64,000 nucleotides of DNA from Calliopum simillimum. Its lineage: Eukaryota; Arthropoda; Insecta; Diptera; Lauxaniidae. The position numbers were made by a program, and so were the translations under genes. Of this stretch, positions 1 to 11,966 are shown piece by piece (the stretch's first letter is position 1; each line of letters opens with the position of its first letter). The notes below the pieces were generated by a model, which did no database searches, was not told where the DNA came from, and worked only from the letters and a program-made list of their open reading frames with translations. The stretch is from NCBI GenBank assembly GCA_951812925.1, contig OX638371.1, positions 2,108,001 through 2,172,000 on the forward strand. Direction: 5' to 3'.

Positions 1-900
1 CAACCATAACTCACAATATATAATTTTTTCAAAAAAACTATCTTCCGCAAAATTGTTTAAGACTTCGAATTGCATGATTTTTTTGAGCAATTAAGATGGG
101 ATTCGGACGTTTAATGAGAGTTTTTGGCTGTTGAACGTTCGCAGTTGTCAAAACTATTTTATTACTCAAAAGAGAGGCATCGTACGAAAAAAGTGTAAAA
201 GACATGATAAGCTTAGAATCGTCTAAGGAATACGTGTGAATTTTTTCAAAAGTTTTTAGGACTTATCAAATTTTTTTAATTTTTTAAAAATTTTTCACGA
301 ATCCCGCACAAAACTTGATTTCAAGGCGGGTAACGCCAAAAAAAAAACATTTCCCGTACTTTGATATAGTCAAGTGATTTTAAAATATTCGAGCTTTTGT
401 TATCACACCTTTTAACATCAACTGCCTGCATCCCTTCACGAATAATCTCCAAAAATCTGTCAGTTTATACTCCTCTATATGGATATCAAATAATGACAGT
501 GCCCTAATCATCTAGCTATCGCTATCGTCATAATGATTGTTTAGCTATTATTGTTGTTGTTGTGAAAGTGTTGTTAGTTTTTTTTTTAAAAAATCTTGCT
601 GATCTCGGGCATATTACTTCTAATTTTCAATCATAACGTACTACGATTACGAAGTTAGTTTATTGACTGTTTTTTTGCTTGTATAGTACTAATGAAAGTA
701 CCAACGCGCTTTTTCTAAATTGAAGTATGATAATTTTATATTGAACTAATTAAACAGTCATTTTTGCAATTTTTCAACAACAGACGAAAGCAAGTGTTAA
801 CATGGAAATTGATTACATATGTTTCGGCTACTTCCACATACATATTTATATATTTTCATATATAAACATGTATATAGCCTCATCAGATCAGTTTTAGTTA
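1..900. other. AT-rich interval, no gene
   Basis: I see no gene, RNA or recognisable transposase in this stretch. It has homopolymer A and T runs and a short TTG run near 550. The only repeat I can tie to another place is the 58-bp block at 718-775. Confidence 0.6.
718..775 (+). repeat. 58-bp dispersed repeat, partner of 13579-13636
   Basis: The block beginning ATTGAAGTATGATAATTTTA recurs almost unchanged directly beside the palindrome that ends at 13577, differing at about one position over 55 bases. Both copies are in the same orientation. Homology is lost quickly on either side, so this is a short shared fragment of an unidentified element rather than a large duplication. Confidence 0.75.
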
Positions 901-985
901 AATCTTGCCAGAAACCGTACTCGAACCCGTGACTCCGGTTTTCTAATGAAAGAAAACGCGGTGCTTAAGCGATTGTGCTATAGGT
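901..985 (-). repeat. degenerate tRNA-like block
   Basis: Read on the minus strand there is an A-box-like stretch (TATAGCACAATCG) followed about 45 bases later by GGGTTCGAGTAC, which resembles a pol III B box. A hairpin of the TTTTCT/AGAAAA type sits between them, where an anticodon arm would be. The T-stem does not pair well, so it is not a functional tRNA gene. A decayed tRNA pseudogene or the head of a tRNA-derived SINE fits best. Confidence 0.4.
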
Positions 986-1198
986 CACGAATAAACTCTC
1001 TGAACAGGATCGCCATTATGAATAAATCATAAGGCTCACTAGCACCGTCTGTTGTGAAAAATTGCCAAATTGTTAGTTGGTAACACACTCTGGTTTTGAG
1101 GCATGCTACGCTAGCTACAATTTACGATTACGTTTGTCATGTTCTCCTATCTTGCATATAAGTTTTTGATTCCTTAAAGATACAAGTAAGAACATTCA

Positions 1199-1600
1199 TA
1201 ACCCATGTATATATATATACATATCTGTGCCATTTTGACAAAACAACCTAACTCGAAATTGGCAACTTTTCAGGAGAGCTAAAAAACTGTTTAACTGCTT
1301 TTCAATATGTGGCTCAATTTCGTTGATCCAGCGTTAAATCTACATTTTTACCAATTTTAAACTTTCAGCTGTCAAATTATTTTCTTTTTTTGGTTAGGAA
1401 CACATTAACGCACGAATGGCGCTAAGTTCAAATTATGAATTATGGGACACCCTTATATCTCTGGAATTGGACATCATAGAGATATACTGATTATACCAAA
1501 AGAATTTTAATATTTTAGACATAAATCCTGGAGAATTGTCTTATCTCGAGTTAGGTGTTTTTGGCAAAAGTCCTCAGATATATGTTCATATATGCATAGA
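1199..1600. repeat. small inverted repeat
   Basis: CCTAACTCGA at 1247-1256 is matched in reverse complement at 1546-1555. The flanking bases also pair partly (AAACA beside the left arm, TGTTT beside the right), and TA-rich tracts lie outside both arms. It could be a decayed miniature element, but the arms are short. Confidence 0.35.
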
Positions 1601-2934
1601 TATGTTTGTATTAAATTTTTCTCAACACTTTCCTTAGCCAACTTTAATTGGCCACTGCTGTCACTGCAGTAATTTTAGCTTAACGCCTTTTTAGGTAACA
1701 ATTCAACTGACAACAACATTTTTACCATAGCAACATTTTTTGCTCATTAAAGTTACATTACAATCATGTTGAGAAAATTAAGTTTATAATTTCATGCTGA
1801 TATCTCTGAGATACTGCTGCTGCTGATTATGTTGTAGTTTTTTTTTTTCATCAGTTCACATTGGTAGTTTTTAGATGAACAAACAAACTGAATGTTGAAT
1901 GCTTATGTTGTTTTTATTTTTCTTCTCTTTTGTGCTTACATTTTTTCCTAATTTATGCTATACATATGTGTGTATGTGCATACATAGAGAAGTGTATCTA
2001 GATATTTGTATGGGGTGCCCCTATCTTTACATAAGCCAAAGCACAATATGTAAGTGTTGTACATTTTCTGTGCGCATGTCGCTCCTTCTACGAAATCGCC
2101 TACATACTTTCAATGATATCGTTGGATATGGACTTTGTATATAAAATCAAATTTACTGTTTGCCACTCCTTTGCAGTAGTCACGTCACAGTTGGTTTTCT
2201 TGTTTTTCCCAAGCAAAGCTGCCTCTTGGCACCACCCCCTCCCCAACATTTAACGAAACCCATTCTATGCTACCAGGCATGAGGAACTCCTGCTCGCTTG
2301 CTTGCTTATGTAAACTTAATTTTTTAGTAGATTTTTTATTTTATTTATGTTGTCAGCTCTGCTGCTGCTGTTGGCAACTTATTTTATCGTTGACTTTGTT
2401 GTTGCTGTTAACAAAATTAAATACTGACTCGTACTTTTTCTCTACTTTTGTCTCTATCTTTGAACGAGTAACTACTTTTTTTATTTAACTTGGACTCATT
2501 TATGAACTTTTTGCTGTTGTTGTCTTTTTTTATCATTTAATGATATTTTTTTCTTTGTTTTTTCTCTGTTAATTTGGCATCGCTGGCTTGGTGTTGATTT
2601 TCCTTCATTTCTATTTTTTTTTTGTATCTAAGTTTGAGATTCCCTATAAGTTGATGAAGAAAATATTTCCAAATTATTTTACTTTTTTATTTAGACATTA
2701 GTTAAGTCCTAACCTAAAAAGGAAATCCAAGAATCGGGAAAGTCGTGGCAAGAGATCAAAGTCATCGCAAGAGATCGCAACGAATGGAGATGTTTCATAT
2801 TGGCCCTATGGTCCTCCTAGGAATTAAAGGAGAATCATACATATACATACATAGATAAATTGAATTAAGTTTTCGATTAAGCATACAAAGTTTTTTAAAT
2901 GAAGGTGTACCAAGCTTTCTCAGAAAATATCATA
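1601..2934. other. AT-rich interval, no gene
   Basis: T-rich sequence with CTG/TTG-type runs around 2350-2410. No frame here shows codon structure or a known motif. Confidence 0.55.
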
Positions 2935-3290
2935 AACTTGTTTATAAAAATAGTTGTTCTTTATCGATTTTTTTCAAAGCGATCTGATATGAATCGATAA
3001 CACTGCGCTCCAATCTGACACGGGCTCCATCCGCATTTTTGAATAAATACGGTCCGATGATGCCTCCTGCCCATAAACCACACCAAACAAAACATTTATC
3101 AGGATACTTGGATTGCTTCTGGTTGTTCATTGGCCGGCAATTTTGCCGTAGCCGTTCAACCATGAACTTGTTTATAAAAAAAGTTGATCTCTATCGATTT
3201 TTTTCCAAGCGATCTGATATGAATCGATTAAACTGTGCTCCAATCTGACACGGGCTCCATCCGCATTTTTGAATAAATACGGTCAATTTT
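2935..3290. repeat. 230-bp direct duplication inside the transposase relic
   Basis: AACTTGTTTATAAAAA at 2935 recurs at 3165, and the sequence after each runs in parallel for about 120 bases, through AAGCGATCTGATATGAATCG and ACACGGGCTCCATCCGC. The offset is 230 bases. The first copy extends into the GLWAGGIIG coding segment, whereas the second jumps from the shared part straight to the upstream FWLNGY segment. Confidence 0.85.
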
Positions 3291-3450
3291 GCTTGTTAAC
3301 GTAGCCGTTCAACCAAAAATGAGCTTTGTCGCTAAACACAATTTTTCGGAACAATTATGGATCAAAGTTGAAGTTGTTGTAAGGCCCATAAATCGAAATT
3401 AAAACGTACACCAAGATCAGCCGGCTTCAATTCTTGTATCCTTGATATCC
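2940..3450 (-). pseudogene. Tc1/mariner-superfamily transposase relic
   Basis: Read leftwards from about 3450, a broken protein can be followed in pieces: IQELKPADLGVRF, then WALQQLQ, then FRKIVFSDKAHFWLNGYVN, then CFVWCGLWAGGIIGPYLF followed by KNADGA. The D in the FSDKAHFW piece is at the position of the first catalytic Asp of an IS630/Tc1/mariner-type DDE transposase, and the VWCGLWAGGIIGPY block is typical of insect members annotated as Tc3/mariner-like. In-frame stops follow WALQQLQL and VNKQN, frames change at least twice, and the rest of the catalytic domain is missing. A tandem duplication has copied the GPYLFKNADGA part twice. It is a dead fragment of what would normally be a protein of about 340 residues. 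I cannot name the exact family. Confidence 0.7.
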
Positions 3451-4804
3451 TTTGGAAAAATGGGTGATGTCACATCAACTAAACAAAATAAGGCGATCCA
3501 ACATTCACTGGGAAATCCTGGTTTATTGAAAGATTTTCAATTTAAAATTTGTATGGTAAAAAATTGTCACATTAATATTGTCACGTATCGATTCAGATTA
3601 TGATCAAAGCAAAGAAAAGTGCAGAAGATATTTGAATCAAACAAAATACATTATAAAGTAACATTATTGCATAAGATCTTAAATTAGTCGCACTAAAAGA
3701 TTCTGACTTGTTTCGCTGAATTCTGACTTGTTTTGAATAGGCACAAAAACTACTTCTATTTTTGTCACGTTCGCTTCGTGTTTTTTTTTTGCGTGTATTT
3801 TCGAACCAGGACTTCGCCTGCTATTAAAGTTGGCACATATTATAGTGCTACCTTCCACATCTGGAAAATGCCCATATACAATTTCAGTGCGATGTTCAAG
3901 CAACCGTAAGTGATCGAATATTGGCTTTATTCCCAAAAAAAAAAAATCTAATGAATATGGCCGGTGTATTCCAATGTCAACAAATATATGCTTAAAAAAA
4001 AAAGAAAAAGGAAAGAATGAAGAAAGTTTTAAATTCAAATTTATTAATTAATTACACAAATTTTACTGTAATAATATTAAAAAAATAATAACATTTGCAT
4101 GTAGTGTTGTTAAAAATCCTTAAAAAATCCAACTATCTCTATAGTCTGGAATAACATAAAATTAGCAGTGCTAATTTAATCCAACATTTTGCATACTTAA
4201 TTTCGCGTATTTTAAAATGTAAACACGTTACTTTCAGTTCGTTAACTTTCGGAATTTTCATTCCAATTTCCCTACCACAACATTGTCATCAGTCCACATT
4301 TATGCACCTCCACCCCATGCACGCCGAGAGTCACTCACTGGGCAAGAGTTTACAGGCAAAAAAAGAAAAAAAAAACAATTCGAATTGTATTTGTAAATGG
4401 AATTTGAATTGGTAATCCATAACGTTAATGGATGACAAAGGCGCTTTAGCAACAAAGTGTTTGTACGTCGAATTTATGTAGTCGTGGTTTTTTTTCTCTT
4501 TTTTTCTTTGAATTGTGGCAAAAGAGCAAAAACAAAAAAAAAAAATCAACAAATCCGCCAACGCAATGTATTGTTCTTTAGAAATAACTGTCCACAATGA
4601 GACAGATGGCTAAAGAATTGAGATTTATTTATGCAGATTTTGTAAAGATTTTTAACGCTGCCAAACTCGCGACAAGTATTTAATTAACGTATTATGACCA
4701 CAGGATTGGAAGAAAATAATATTGACATTTTTCGCAAAAATAATTTGAGAAAGTAAAACTTGGGAAAGGAAATATAGGAAGATGCCAAAATTTTGATATA
4801 CCCT
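3451..4804. other. AT-rich interval, no gene
   Basis: Poly-A and poly-T rich sequence. Open frames near 3679-4038 and 4331-4597 (minus) are low-complexity and Phe/Lys-rich, and show no domain. I see no repeat linking it to other parts of the window. Confidence 0.5.
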
Positions 4805-5425
4805 ACATCAAGTATATATGGGCATATCCGTAATAATCTTCCCTTATTTGACCTAGGTTTTCAGAATTTTTTTTTTTCAAATTCTATTACCAAATGTGGT
4901 TGAATATATTCCTTGACGTGTAAAATGATATTCCCAAAAGATGAACAAGAGAATTTTAACATGAGGGTTATCAGGCGGTCGTTTGACCTGAAAATCTTGC
5001 GTTTTTTGTAAACAAATTCGATTTATTTTTCATCAAAGAATTTGCTTGAATTTTTTCAGAATTTTGAAGCCTGTTATGTGGCCGTAATGAGCAATTCAGA
5101 CTTTTTAACCCTTTCCTCAACGTGTTCCACATACGTTTTTGCTGAATTTTACTTAGGAATATTTGGAAAGGTGCCCCGTAATAAATCCATTACCTCTGAA
5201 ATGTGTGCTCTCTCATAAATTACCGGAAATCTCGATTTTCCCGAAATTTTCAGGTAAAGCGACCTCCTGACTCCCGTCGAAATTTTCTTGTTCACTTGTT
5301 AAGATTTCCATTATACACGTCTAGGAATTTATTTCACCATATTTGGTTAAAGAATATAAAAAAAAATGTCTGAAAACATCGGTCAAATATGGAAAGATTA
5401 TTTTCGGATATCCCCATATTCACTC
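4805..5425. mobile_element. foldback (inverted-repeat) element, second copy fragment at 50.4 kb
   Basis: Arms of roughly 190 bp at 4805-4995 and 5230-5425 are reverse complements with moderate divergence. Landmarks are the terminal ATATGGGCATATCCG on the left against CGGATATCCCCATAT on the right, AATAATCTT, TTTGACC, and GACGTGTA further in. The central part from about 5040 resembles 50510-50760 (GAATATTTGGAAAGGTGCCCC against GAATATTTGGAGAGGTGCCCC), which shows that it is a dispersed family. There is no transposase. A clear target duplication could not be fixed. Confidence 0.7.
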
Positions 5426-7754
5426 TCTCTGTCTCTAAGTCGAACGATATAAGATACTGTAAAAGACTTTCATTTCTTTGACATATTCGTGTTCTGTTAG
5501 ACTCCGTATGGAACCAAATTTTTTGTTCACGGGATGCTGCTTCTGTGGACTTAATTAGCTGCTTTCAGAATATTCTCAATTTATCATTCGCTAAGGCGTG
5601 TCTGAAAATTATTGCTATTTTTTTTTACGAAAATAAACAAATTCAGTTCGTTTAAGTGGAATCAGTTTAAAACAACAAAATCAAGAGCAACAACAACAAC
5701 AACTACTGCCAAACAAAAACCGCAATCAAACAACCCCATAATGTTTCACATACAGGATTAAATGCTCAACTTATCATGCATGTCAACATTGATTTTTTTA
5801 TTTTTTGTTACCACTGTGTTGTTGCGTGTTGTTATCCTTGTTTGCAAATCCCTTTTCCTTTTTTGTTTTTCCACTGAGTTGGGGGTCTTACTCGACCATC
5901 ATCACAATGGCATTAATGCTTCATCATCAATAGGATTTTGCTTAATTTCTTCTTTGTACAAAAGGTTGCAAAGTCATTTCGTGCAATATGCGCCAAAAAG
6001 TAGACAACAGAGAAACTTATGTAACAACGGCGCAAAGTGACCAGACGTGCCCACATAACATATTAAAGAACGCAACAAAAACAAAAATTAGAGATTTATT
6101 ACAAAAACAATAAGCAACGTGTAAAGAAGTGTTAATTCGTCAATGATAAGGTCAATTTTGTTTAAGTAGAATAGAGTAGAGGCTACTTGGCTTTCATCAA
6201 TTTTCATAAGTGACCGACCGCATGGAAATTGATATCAAACAAAGTTATTAAAGTGACATTAATGTCACAAAGCAAAGTCAAAATGGCAGCGAATATACAT
6301 ATATGAGAGTAAGTTTGTCTGTTTGTCCAGTGTTGAGTTAAAAACTGTTTCTGTTTTGGGAACCGTTGGGATTAAAAAAACTATTGTCTTGGAAACACCT
6401 CAAACAAACTTAAAACACAAAAACAACAAAGATAACGTCAATGCAACTTCATATAAATGTGACGATTCTCATTAACAGTTGTCATAAGATGCAAGTACCA
6501 GATTTTTGTAGAGTATTCTTGAAAGATATCTATCTTTCTTGTTTAAAAGTTCAAATTATCTTTTATAAAGGGTCCAGTGCATAGCTTTGTAAAAAGAGAG
6601 TGTTTTAATCAGGTAATTCTACTCCAGGAAATTGTTTTTAATTTTGTTATGTTGCAATGAATAAATAAATGACAAAAAGTTAAAAGTGTGATATGTTTCA
6701 ACACGCGCAAAGCCGCAAGCAGAAGCTATGTATATAAAACTTTGTATTTTTTCTATAAGTTTGTTGCTCGTAATGTTGCATATTTCATACAGATGTTGCG
6801 TTTGTAACTTTAAGTTGTCGTTTGTTGGTCGCACTGACTTTATTATAAAAGTTTTGGAAACACAGTTTTTTTTCGGCCAAAAATGTTGCAGACATCGTGT
6901 CGTGTTTATTAAATAGACACAAAAAAGTCTAAAAATGAAAGAATTCAGACAGACTCCAACTAAAGGTGTTGCATAAGCAATTACTTACACACAAACAGAC
7001 ATTCTCATGTAGGCAGTAAGACAGACAAATAGACAGACACTCATCAACTTTATTGTCATGCAACATGTGACTAAAATCTTTTAAGTTGTTGCCATTGTTG
7101 TCGACAGAAATTCATCATAAGTTGAGTTGGCAGCTATGGAGAATATGATGTGCATTATGATTGTTAAAGCTTTTGGTCACATCTGCTGCTTACTTTAGGA
7201 TGTATTCGAGCTGGATTATGATAGACTAAAAGTTTGATGTAATTTTCAACTTCCATAGACGCTTTTCGCTCAGGAAACTCACTTTACTTCTTATCGGTGA
7301 AATATTATATGTTCATAATAACCATAGAATACAATAATATTGCTTGACGGCATTTTATAAGTCTGTGGCTATTATTGTTATTACTTTCTCAAAGATTTCC
7401 TACGTATCATCATACTGGATTTGGGTGTAACATCTTTTTCACTGCACTTTTAAAATGTCACTTTCAGAAGTAAGTTAGAAATAGCAGATTCTCTACGATA
7501 AGACACTTGGTTTTAGGTTAGATTTTGTGCAAAAACTATGAAGCCGAAATCCGTCGATACATATTTTGTCAGCTCCTGAGCTCATAAGCCATTCCATTTA
7601 TACAATTCGAACATCCTATTGCTGATGCCCAGAATTGATATTTCCGTTTCCCTCTGAATGTATTGTGTTAAAGTATTGGCTCGGGCTTATTTCTTTTGGT
7701 TTGACTGCAATGCTGCCATGCTAGTTTATTATTATTGTTCAGTAGATAGAGTCG
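5426..7754. other. AT-rich interval, no gene
   Basis: No gene recognised. The frame at 5762-6040 (plus) starts with a hydrophobic stretch but then loses structure and has no homologue I recognise. CAA runs occur near 5690 and short-period repeats of the GACAGACA type near 7000-7040. Confidence 0.5.
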
Positions 7755-7811
7755 AAATTTAGATTCATCCCCAAACCGACTCTGAAGTTAGAAGGTCTCT
7801 TAAAAACGATA

Positions 7812-8505
7812 TCTACATCCAGGGTATATTCACTTTGTCCTTCCGTTTGTAACGCAGAGAAGAAGGTGTGGTAGATATAGAAAAGTATATATGTATATTC
7901 TTGATCAGCGTCACTTCCTGAGTCGATATAGCCATGTCCGTCTGTCTGTGCATGGTAATACATGGTAATACATTTTCTGCTTCCGTCCTCAAAGTTAGCT
8001 CGTGGGGTTGGAAATGAGCGAAATCGGTTAACGGACACGCCTACCGCCCTTACAAAAAATATATTCAAATGCAACTTTAGGAGAACTTTTCATGATAATG
8101 CAACCAAAATACACATAAATACTACGAACTGGGCAAATTCGAACAAGAGGGCGTAGCTCCTCCCATATAAGCAAAAACTTCAAAACGCTATACTGAAAGA
8201 CTAAATTTCACTCAAATACTAAAGATTATATATGCACGCTCTGGGCTATAACTAGACGAACTCGGACAAGGGGCGTAGTATCTTCCATATAAGCAAAAGC
8301 TTTATAACGCTTTATTAAAAACATTTTTTGAGATAATTCAACCAATTTTCACTCACACACTAAGAACTATAAAGGCAAGCTCTGAGCAAAAACTGAGTAA
8401 ACTCGGACAAGAGGGCGTAAAACATCCCATATAAGCAAAATTTTCGAAATACTGCAGTGTAGGGTATTTATTGCTTAGCCAGACGAAAGGTTACACCCTT
8501 ACTAG
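7812..8505 (+). mobile_element. mini-me/DINE-type non-autonomous element, copy 1
   Basis: The 5' part reads CTACATCCAGGGTATATTCA, then the conserved core with TTGATCAGCGTCAC, GAGTCGATATAGCCATGTCC and a GTCTGTCTG proto-microsatellite, as in the dipteran mini-me elements. The 3' half is three degenerate units of about 110 bp, each containing a GGACAAGNGGGCGTNG / CCATATAAGCAAAA landmark. The element ends ...GGTTACACCCTTACTAG and is followed by a T run. The CTAG end followed by T fits a Helitron-related (DINE/Helentron) terminus. It encodes no protein; frames across it are translations of the repeat units. Confidence 0.8.
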
Positions 8506-8507
8506 TT

Positions 8508-8850
8508 TTTTTTTTTTTCATTCTGAGAACAACCAATGGAGGGCTGTACTGAAGGCCAAAGAAATTGGGCAAGAAATTCTGATCAAAATTCACACGTATT
8601 CTTTGGACAATTCCAAACGTAAAAAATCGATTTTGGGACACGAGTATTATCCATACACCCAAAAGAAATTTATAATTTTTAAACGCCAAAATTTTTGTAA
8701 AACCATAGTCTTTATTTCTAAAGCACCTTTGGATATCCATTTTATAATGAAAAAAAAAAGTTATGACATGTTTTTTTTAGCCAAAACGGGCCTTCAGTAG
8801 AATCGAAAGTGCTCCATTGTTTTTTTTTTTTGGAATGAAAAAAAAAAAAA
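8508..8850. mobile_element. small foldback element
   Basis: CCAATGGAGGGCTGTACTGA followed by AGGCC, from about 8532, is matched in reverse complement by GGCCTTCAGTAGAATCG and GTGCTCCATTG near 8790-8820. T and A runs with CATTCTG/GGAATGAA lie outside. Part of the loop (GCACCTTTGGATATCCATT near 8725) recurs in diverged form at about 54980-55040, so it belongs to a dispersed family. It has no coding capacity. Confidence 0.6.
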
Positions 8851-8925
8851 AAAAAATAATAATGCTGCAGATATCGTTTTTAAGAGACGTTCTAACTTTT
8901 GAGTCGGTTTCGGGATGATTTTTTT

Positions 8926-10720
8926 TTTGCTTCGTACAAAATTAAACCGGTCTATTATTCAGGTTCAAATAATCCTTTTGATTGGATTGATTACTATCCC
9001 AAGTATAGAATATTTCTCAAAAATTGTGTTCTACAAAATGATATTTTACCCATATCTGTGAACTTTTCATAAGGTGAATGAAATCTCCATAAATCCTTTC
9101 CTCAAATAAAAATCAATGTTCCTTGTGACATTCACAGTGCACGTTGCACCAATTGGTTGCAGCTCATAACCAACACTTGTAGGCAATTTTACGTTCTGCC
9201 ATATTAAACACGAGCAACAACAGCAGCAGCAAAACGTCAAAAATTGACAATTGCTGTGAAATTAAGTGCAGTCGTAATTGTGTTGTTGTAACTGTGATTG
9301 TGAGACTGTGATTGTGATTGTGACTGTGTCTATAACTGTAACTGTTTTGCAAGAGGGAATATGAACCGGAAACGCGTAAAAAATTACGATTGTTGCAATT
9401 TTGCAATACAACGTTCAGTAGCATGCAACACATGTTGCAAATGTTGTTGTTGATGTTGCAACAAATGACTTTAACAATTTGCAAAGTTGTAGTTGTTGTT
9501 GCTGTTGATTATTAACATTGCATGCTAGACGAAAATCATTAAAACCTGTCACTTGCAAGGTTATGAGACAGAAAATTGCATTCGTAAGTGAAGTTGGCAA
9601 TAAACAACAGTAAAATTGGAAAATGGGGGAAAAAAGCAAAAAATCCATTGGGATGATATTGAGAACAAAATCTAATTTAATTGCGACGCTTACTAAAATA
9701 TCAAATAAACAAAAATAAAACGCCACAAAAAGCGCAAAATTAAAACTCAAAAGAATTCTTTGATGTTGCACAAATTAACGCCACTTTTGTGACTTATTAA
9801 AATCAACATAAGCGCCACTTAATCAGCAGATTAATTTGCTCATCATCAACAGCGCAACCTTGTGCTCAACCTCCTCATCATCGTCGCTGTGGCAAACAAG
9901 AAAAAATTTAATTAAACGCCCCAAAAAAGGCACGAATTTCTCCCTAAAATTGTTGCAAAAAAAATGAAAAAATGCCAATTAAGTTTGTTGCAGGGGCAAC
10001 ACCTGCGTACATTTTTTTCTTCTGTTTTTTTTTTTTTCTTTTTACCAAAGCAATCAGATCATTTTCGGTTTGACCTTTTCACAGTTTCCTCAGAATTCGT
10101 AAAATTTTTTATCTTTTAATTTGCTTTACTGCACAGGAAACGGAAGTACTTACGAGTTTCAAACTTCAAAGTGTGAATGGACAATCAAATTATGAAGAAA
10201 GTAAAAATCAAAAAAATCAAAAAAAAAAGAAGGAAAGGAAAGTTTCGCTTGAGAGATACAACAAGTTTGTGTAATCTTCGAAAAAATCTTCCTCGCCATA
10301 AACTTTGGCCAGGGTTAATTGAGCGCAAATATCCAGCTGTGAAAATTTTATGCGCTAAGGGATGTTGCTGGAACTGTTGATGTTTCTTTATTGAATTTGT
10401 ATAAAATTCAAACAACTTTCTGCTTACTTGAAACCGATACCATTTCTCGCGAACTACAATTTATGAGTATAGAAACACTAGAACAAAAAGAAATAATTTG
10501 GAAATGACAGCTATTGTAAAGGAATAGGGTTCTACGAAAAGGACACTGAAACGCCGGGCGTCTCTGACACCTTACAGGCGGTTTTGAGCCATTTTGTTTC
10601 ACTAATCATGGTTGTCTCCGACCACCTCTTAGGAGGTTTTGGCCCATTATTCTAAACAAATTCACTGCAGCAAAATTGTTTTAAGAAATGGAACCAAAAC
10701 TTTTACTACACCTCTGACAA
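8926..10720. other. AT-rich interval with GTT/CAG runs
   Basis: No gene recognised. A short-period tract of GTGATT/GTGACT-like units lies at about 9282-9345, and GTT or CAG runs near 9215 and 9440-9510. The lysine-rich frame at 10177-10380 is a poly-A artefact. Confidence 0.5.
9282..9345 (+). repeat. imperfect GTGATT microsatellite
   Basis: GTGATTGTGA, ACTGTGATTG and TGATTGTGACTG-type hexamer units follow each other over about 60 bases with increasing divergence at the right end. Confidence 0.7.
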
Positions 10721-10727
10721 AATTTCT

Positions 10728-10848
10728 CTCCTACTTTATTTCTAATAAATTGTACCAGAATTTCAAGTCAAAAAGTGACAACTCCCAACTGAAGTAAATT
10801 TTACCTTACTGTTTTAGTCAATTCAGAATTTTTTAATAACCTTGCAGT
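10728..10848 (-). mobile_element. partial family A copy (inverted)
   Basis: The segment with TACCAGAATTTCAAGTCA, GTGACAACTC and TTTACCTTACTGTTTTAGTC is the reverse complement of the 3' end of the family A copy at 51.4 kb (AAACAGTAAGG..GAGTTGTCACT..TGACTTGAAATTCTAG). It abuts the next family A copy head to head. Confidence 0.65.
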
Positions 10849-11285
10849 AGTTTTTTTTTTGAAAAAATTTACCGCACGGAGAAAACTACGCATCATAATT
10901 TTTACTCCACTCGGCTAGTCGAAAAATTAAAGTAAATAACACTAAATTTCAAGTATAATTTACCTTACGTAAGAATTATTTGATCTGTTCCTAACGTCAT
11001 ATTTACAAATAAAATGTAGTTAAATAATAAAGGAATATTTACTACAAATTTCCTACATTTGACTTTATGTAAAGTAATTTATACTTTCAGAAAAAAAAGT
11101 GTGACCATTTTGAATTTATAATTCTAGTCAGAATAACTTTATTTTTTTCACGCACAAAAATGAGTGTTATAATTGTCACTTTACTCAAGTGAGGTAAATA
11201 TCGTAAGAATATAGAATCATTTTGACTTTTATAATTTTAGTAACAATCTCTATTTTTGGACAGACATTTTTTTCATATAGGGGAG

Positions 11286-11858
11286 GGGGGGCTAGTGTGG
11301 ACTGCGGGCTAGTGTGGACAAATTCAAATTCTCGCGCCGTTTTGAATTTTTTGTTTCTGTTTTATATTTTTCAAGTTGGTATTTGCAGTCTGCATCACCA
11401 AAAAAAATTCATTTGTTGACAGTTCAGCTTTCCATGATTCCATGTTTCGTGGCTAGTGTGGACAACTGAAATGGGGCTAGTGTGGACATGTCCGCAGCAG
11501 CTGAAATGACTCCAGAAATCGTCAGACCATTTCAAAAAGTCGTTCCAAGAAAGTACGTTACTAAAAAGAAAGAACGACAGATTCACGTATCCCGATTTAC
11601 CGGATACCAGCGAAATTTACCGAAATGAAATAGTGGCAAAGCTGCCACAAGCACAACAACTGCCGGGAACATCTCGATCAGCAAGTTATATGAAGTTTGA
11701 TATAAATTTCTCCAAATACAACATGGGATAGCAGTTAATTTTTTATTTGTATTATTATTTGTATTACATCATTATTTTCTTGAATAAACATGTATCTGAA
11801 CTCTTTTAACGTTTTTGTATGAATTATCATGTTTCTTATGGTGTCCACATTAGCCCCC
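11286..11858 (+). mobile_element. pogo-like element remnant with GGGGCTAGTGTGGAC ends
   Basis: GGGGGGCTAGTGTGGAC at the left, repeated at about 11306, is matched inverted by GTGTCCACATTAGCCCCC at 11841-11858. Two more GGCTAGTGTGGACA motifs lie inside (about 11450 and 11474) and one just outside on the right. Multiple subterminal copies of the terminal motif are usual for pogo/Tigger-type elements. It contains only the C-terminal tail of a transposase frame, so it is non-autonomous. Confidence 0.6.
11489..11731 (+). pseudogene. C-terminal fragment of pogo-like transposase
   Basis: From the ATG at 11489 the frame reads MTPEIVRPFQKVVPRKYV a few residues in, then a run of basic residues. This is the proline/basic linker (TPE.VRP.PKA.PRK) found after the DDE domain in many insect pogo/jerky-like transposases. 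One frame change near 11560 restores an open tail containing YPDLPDTSEIYRNE, which ends at a TAG at 11729-11731. The DNA-binding CENP-B-like domain and the catalytic core are absent. It lies between GGCTAGTGTGGAC inverted ends, which supports an internally deleted DNA transposon. Identification rests on the linker motif only. Confidence 0.5.
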
Positions 11859-11914
11859 AGTTAAATCAATGGTTAGCCCCTTATACGGGGCTAGTGTGGA
11901 CAGAGGAAATGTAT

Positions 11915-11966
11915 CTGACTATCATACGGAAGGGCCAGGGTTCGTACCCCAGCGCCGGTCAGCTAA
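11915..11966 (+). repeat. tRNA-like block in family A copy 1
   Basis: GGGTTCGTACCCCAGCGCC at about 11938-11956 resembles a pol III B box with T-arm. It is preceded by ATCATACGGAAGGGCC and followed by a poly-T run, in the same relative place as the B-box-like block in the 51.4-kb copy. It is not a complete cloverleaf. Confidence 0.5.

Larger units (their letters stand above)
7755..8925. repeat. inverted-repeat arms bracketing mini-me copy 1
   Basis: AACCGACTCTGAAGTTAGAA near 7770-7792, with CTCTTAAAAACGATATC just inside it, is matched in reverse complement by GATATCGTTTTTAAGAGACG and TTTGAGTCGGTTTCGG at about 8870-8912. The two arms flank mini-me copy 1 and a second small foldback, so these sit in the loop of an older inverted-repeat element. 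Confidence 0.65.

Noticed and set aside
901..985. functional tRNA gene
   Set aside because: A- and B-box-like words are present but the T-stem and acceptor stem do not pair.
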